From Petrosia ficiformis (Eukaryota; Porifera; Demospongiae; Haplosclerida; Petrosiidae), in the NCBI GenBank assembly GCA_947044365.1, contig OX345640.1:1235001-1299000 (forward strand): a stretch of 64,000 nucleotides of DNA, given 5' to 3'. Of the stretch, positions 63,483 through 64,000 are shown one piece after another. The stretch's first letter is position 1. Each line of letters starts with the position of its first letter. Made by a program: the position numbers and the translations under genes. Under the pieces are notes generated by a model that was not told the origin of the DNA, made no database searches, and saw only the letters and a list, made by a program, of their open reading frames with translations.

Positions 63483-64000
63483 TCCAAGTCCTAAATGCTG
63501 TTTAACTTAACACCAAACCAGTACAGTGATAAAATACCAAAGCAGCTGGTTGACACCCACCGAAATAGAAGTATTCTCTCTTTTTTACTGACAACCCATT
63601 TAAAAACTGGACTAACGGGTTTGTCAAGATGCCACCGCATCCAGTAAAATTAATACTAGAAACAGTAAGTTGGGAAACATTATAAAAAACAAATCCAAGT
63701 TTTGTTAGAGAATAATCCCCAACACATTTCACCAATAATCCATGTTGTGGATTGTCTGACTGTATAGTGATATTAGAGATGTTACTAGTGAGGCATACAC
63801 TGCCCATTTCATCATTCATATAAAATGGCCGTATAAAATGAGTAATATTAAATTGTAGACTAAACACTGTACCAGATTTAATGGTACTGTTACACATAAA
63901 TAGTAATCCAGTGTACGATTGTGTGTCTGGTAGAGTAATGACAGTCTCGTCACTTCTTTTATAAAGAATAATCAGAGCAATGAAAAAGAGTAAGTAGCTC
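63483..64000 (-). pseudogene. Truncated receptor-like paralogue, copy 3 (start codon beyond window edge)
   Basis: The minus-strand reading frame runs in from the window edge: the signal-peptide region (SYLLFFIALIIL) is present but its ATG lies just outside. Two compensating 2-bp changes near 63890 and 63925 replace the segment between LPDT and CNST but restore the frame. The frame then follows copy 1 to about residue 165 and stops at 63502, after an about 12-bp deletion region. Homology ends near 63483, at the same place as copy 2. Only the N-terminal part of the beta-helix could be made, as a short secreted fragment. It is either a pseudogene or a secreted derivative. Confidence 0.75.

Overview
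The window is AT-rich animal nuclear DNA. Its genes are intron-rich with GT..AG introns, some as short as about 50-60 bp, and the introns are full of tetranucleotide microsatellites, minisatellites and short inverted-repeat elements. Vinculin, mitoferrin and RNA polymerase II subunit genes, plus a lineage-type family of large beta-helix/multi-pass membrane proteins, point to an early-branching metazoan. A demosponge of the Amphimedon type is my best guess; this is an inference, not something the sequence proves.

Layout. (1) 1-3203, + strand: the 3' part of an UNC13/BAIAP3-like (MUN/MHD2) gene that ends in a DEP-like domain. (2) 3637-7400, - strand: a complete five-exon mitoferrin (340 aa). 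(3) 7842-23512, + strand: a complete 22-exon POLR2B (1171 aa), divergent from mitoferrin across 441 bp. (4) 24164-25602, + strand, and 25969-27926, - strand: a convergent pair of ubiquitin-like genes with one and two beta-grasp domains. (5) 28551-42849, - strand: a 29-exon vinculin-family gene encoding 1741 aa, far longer than ordinary vinculin. It has extra helical repeats and a Thr/Gln repeat segment. (6) 43031-64000: a locally duplicated, fast-evolving cluster of secreted and membrane protein genes. It holds an intact 1262-aa beta-helix/multi-pass receptor-like gene, two intact TSP1-vWFA genes, two truncated receptor copies, and two broken histidine-acid-phosphatase-like genes, separated by duplicated repeat-rich spacers.

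Exon models were built by hand from GT..AG boundaries, reading-frame continuity and recalled family sequences. For mitoferrin, POLR2B, both ubiquitin-like genes, the vinculin-like gene and both vWFA genes the exon lengths sum to a whole number of codons without internal stops. Housekeeping genes (POLR2B, mitoferrin) fill the left part. The right third is the accessory region, where tandem duplication has copied a receptor-plus-vWFA module and then degraded some copies. The most unusual items are the giant vinculin with a possible multivalent LC8-binding segment, the MHD2-DEP combination, and the duplicated receptor/vWFA module with a variable linker.
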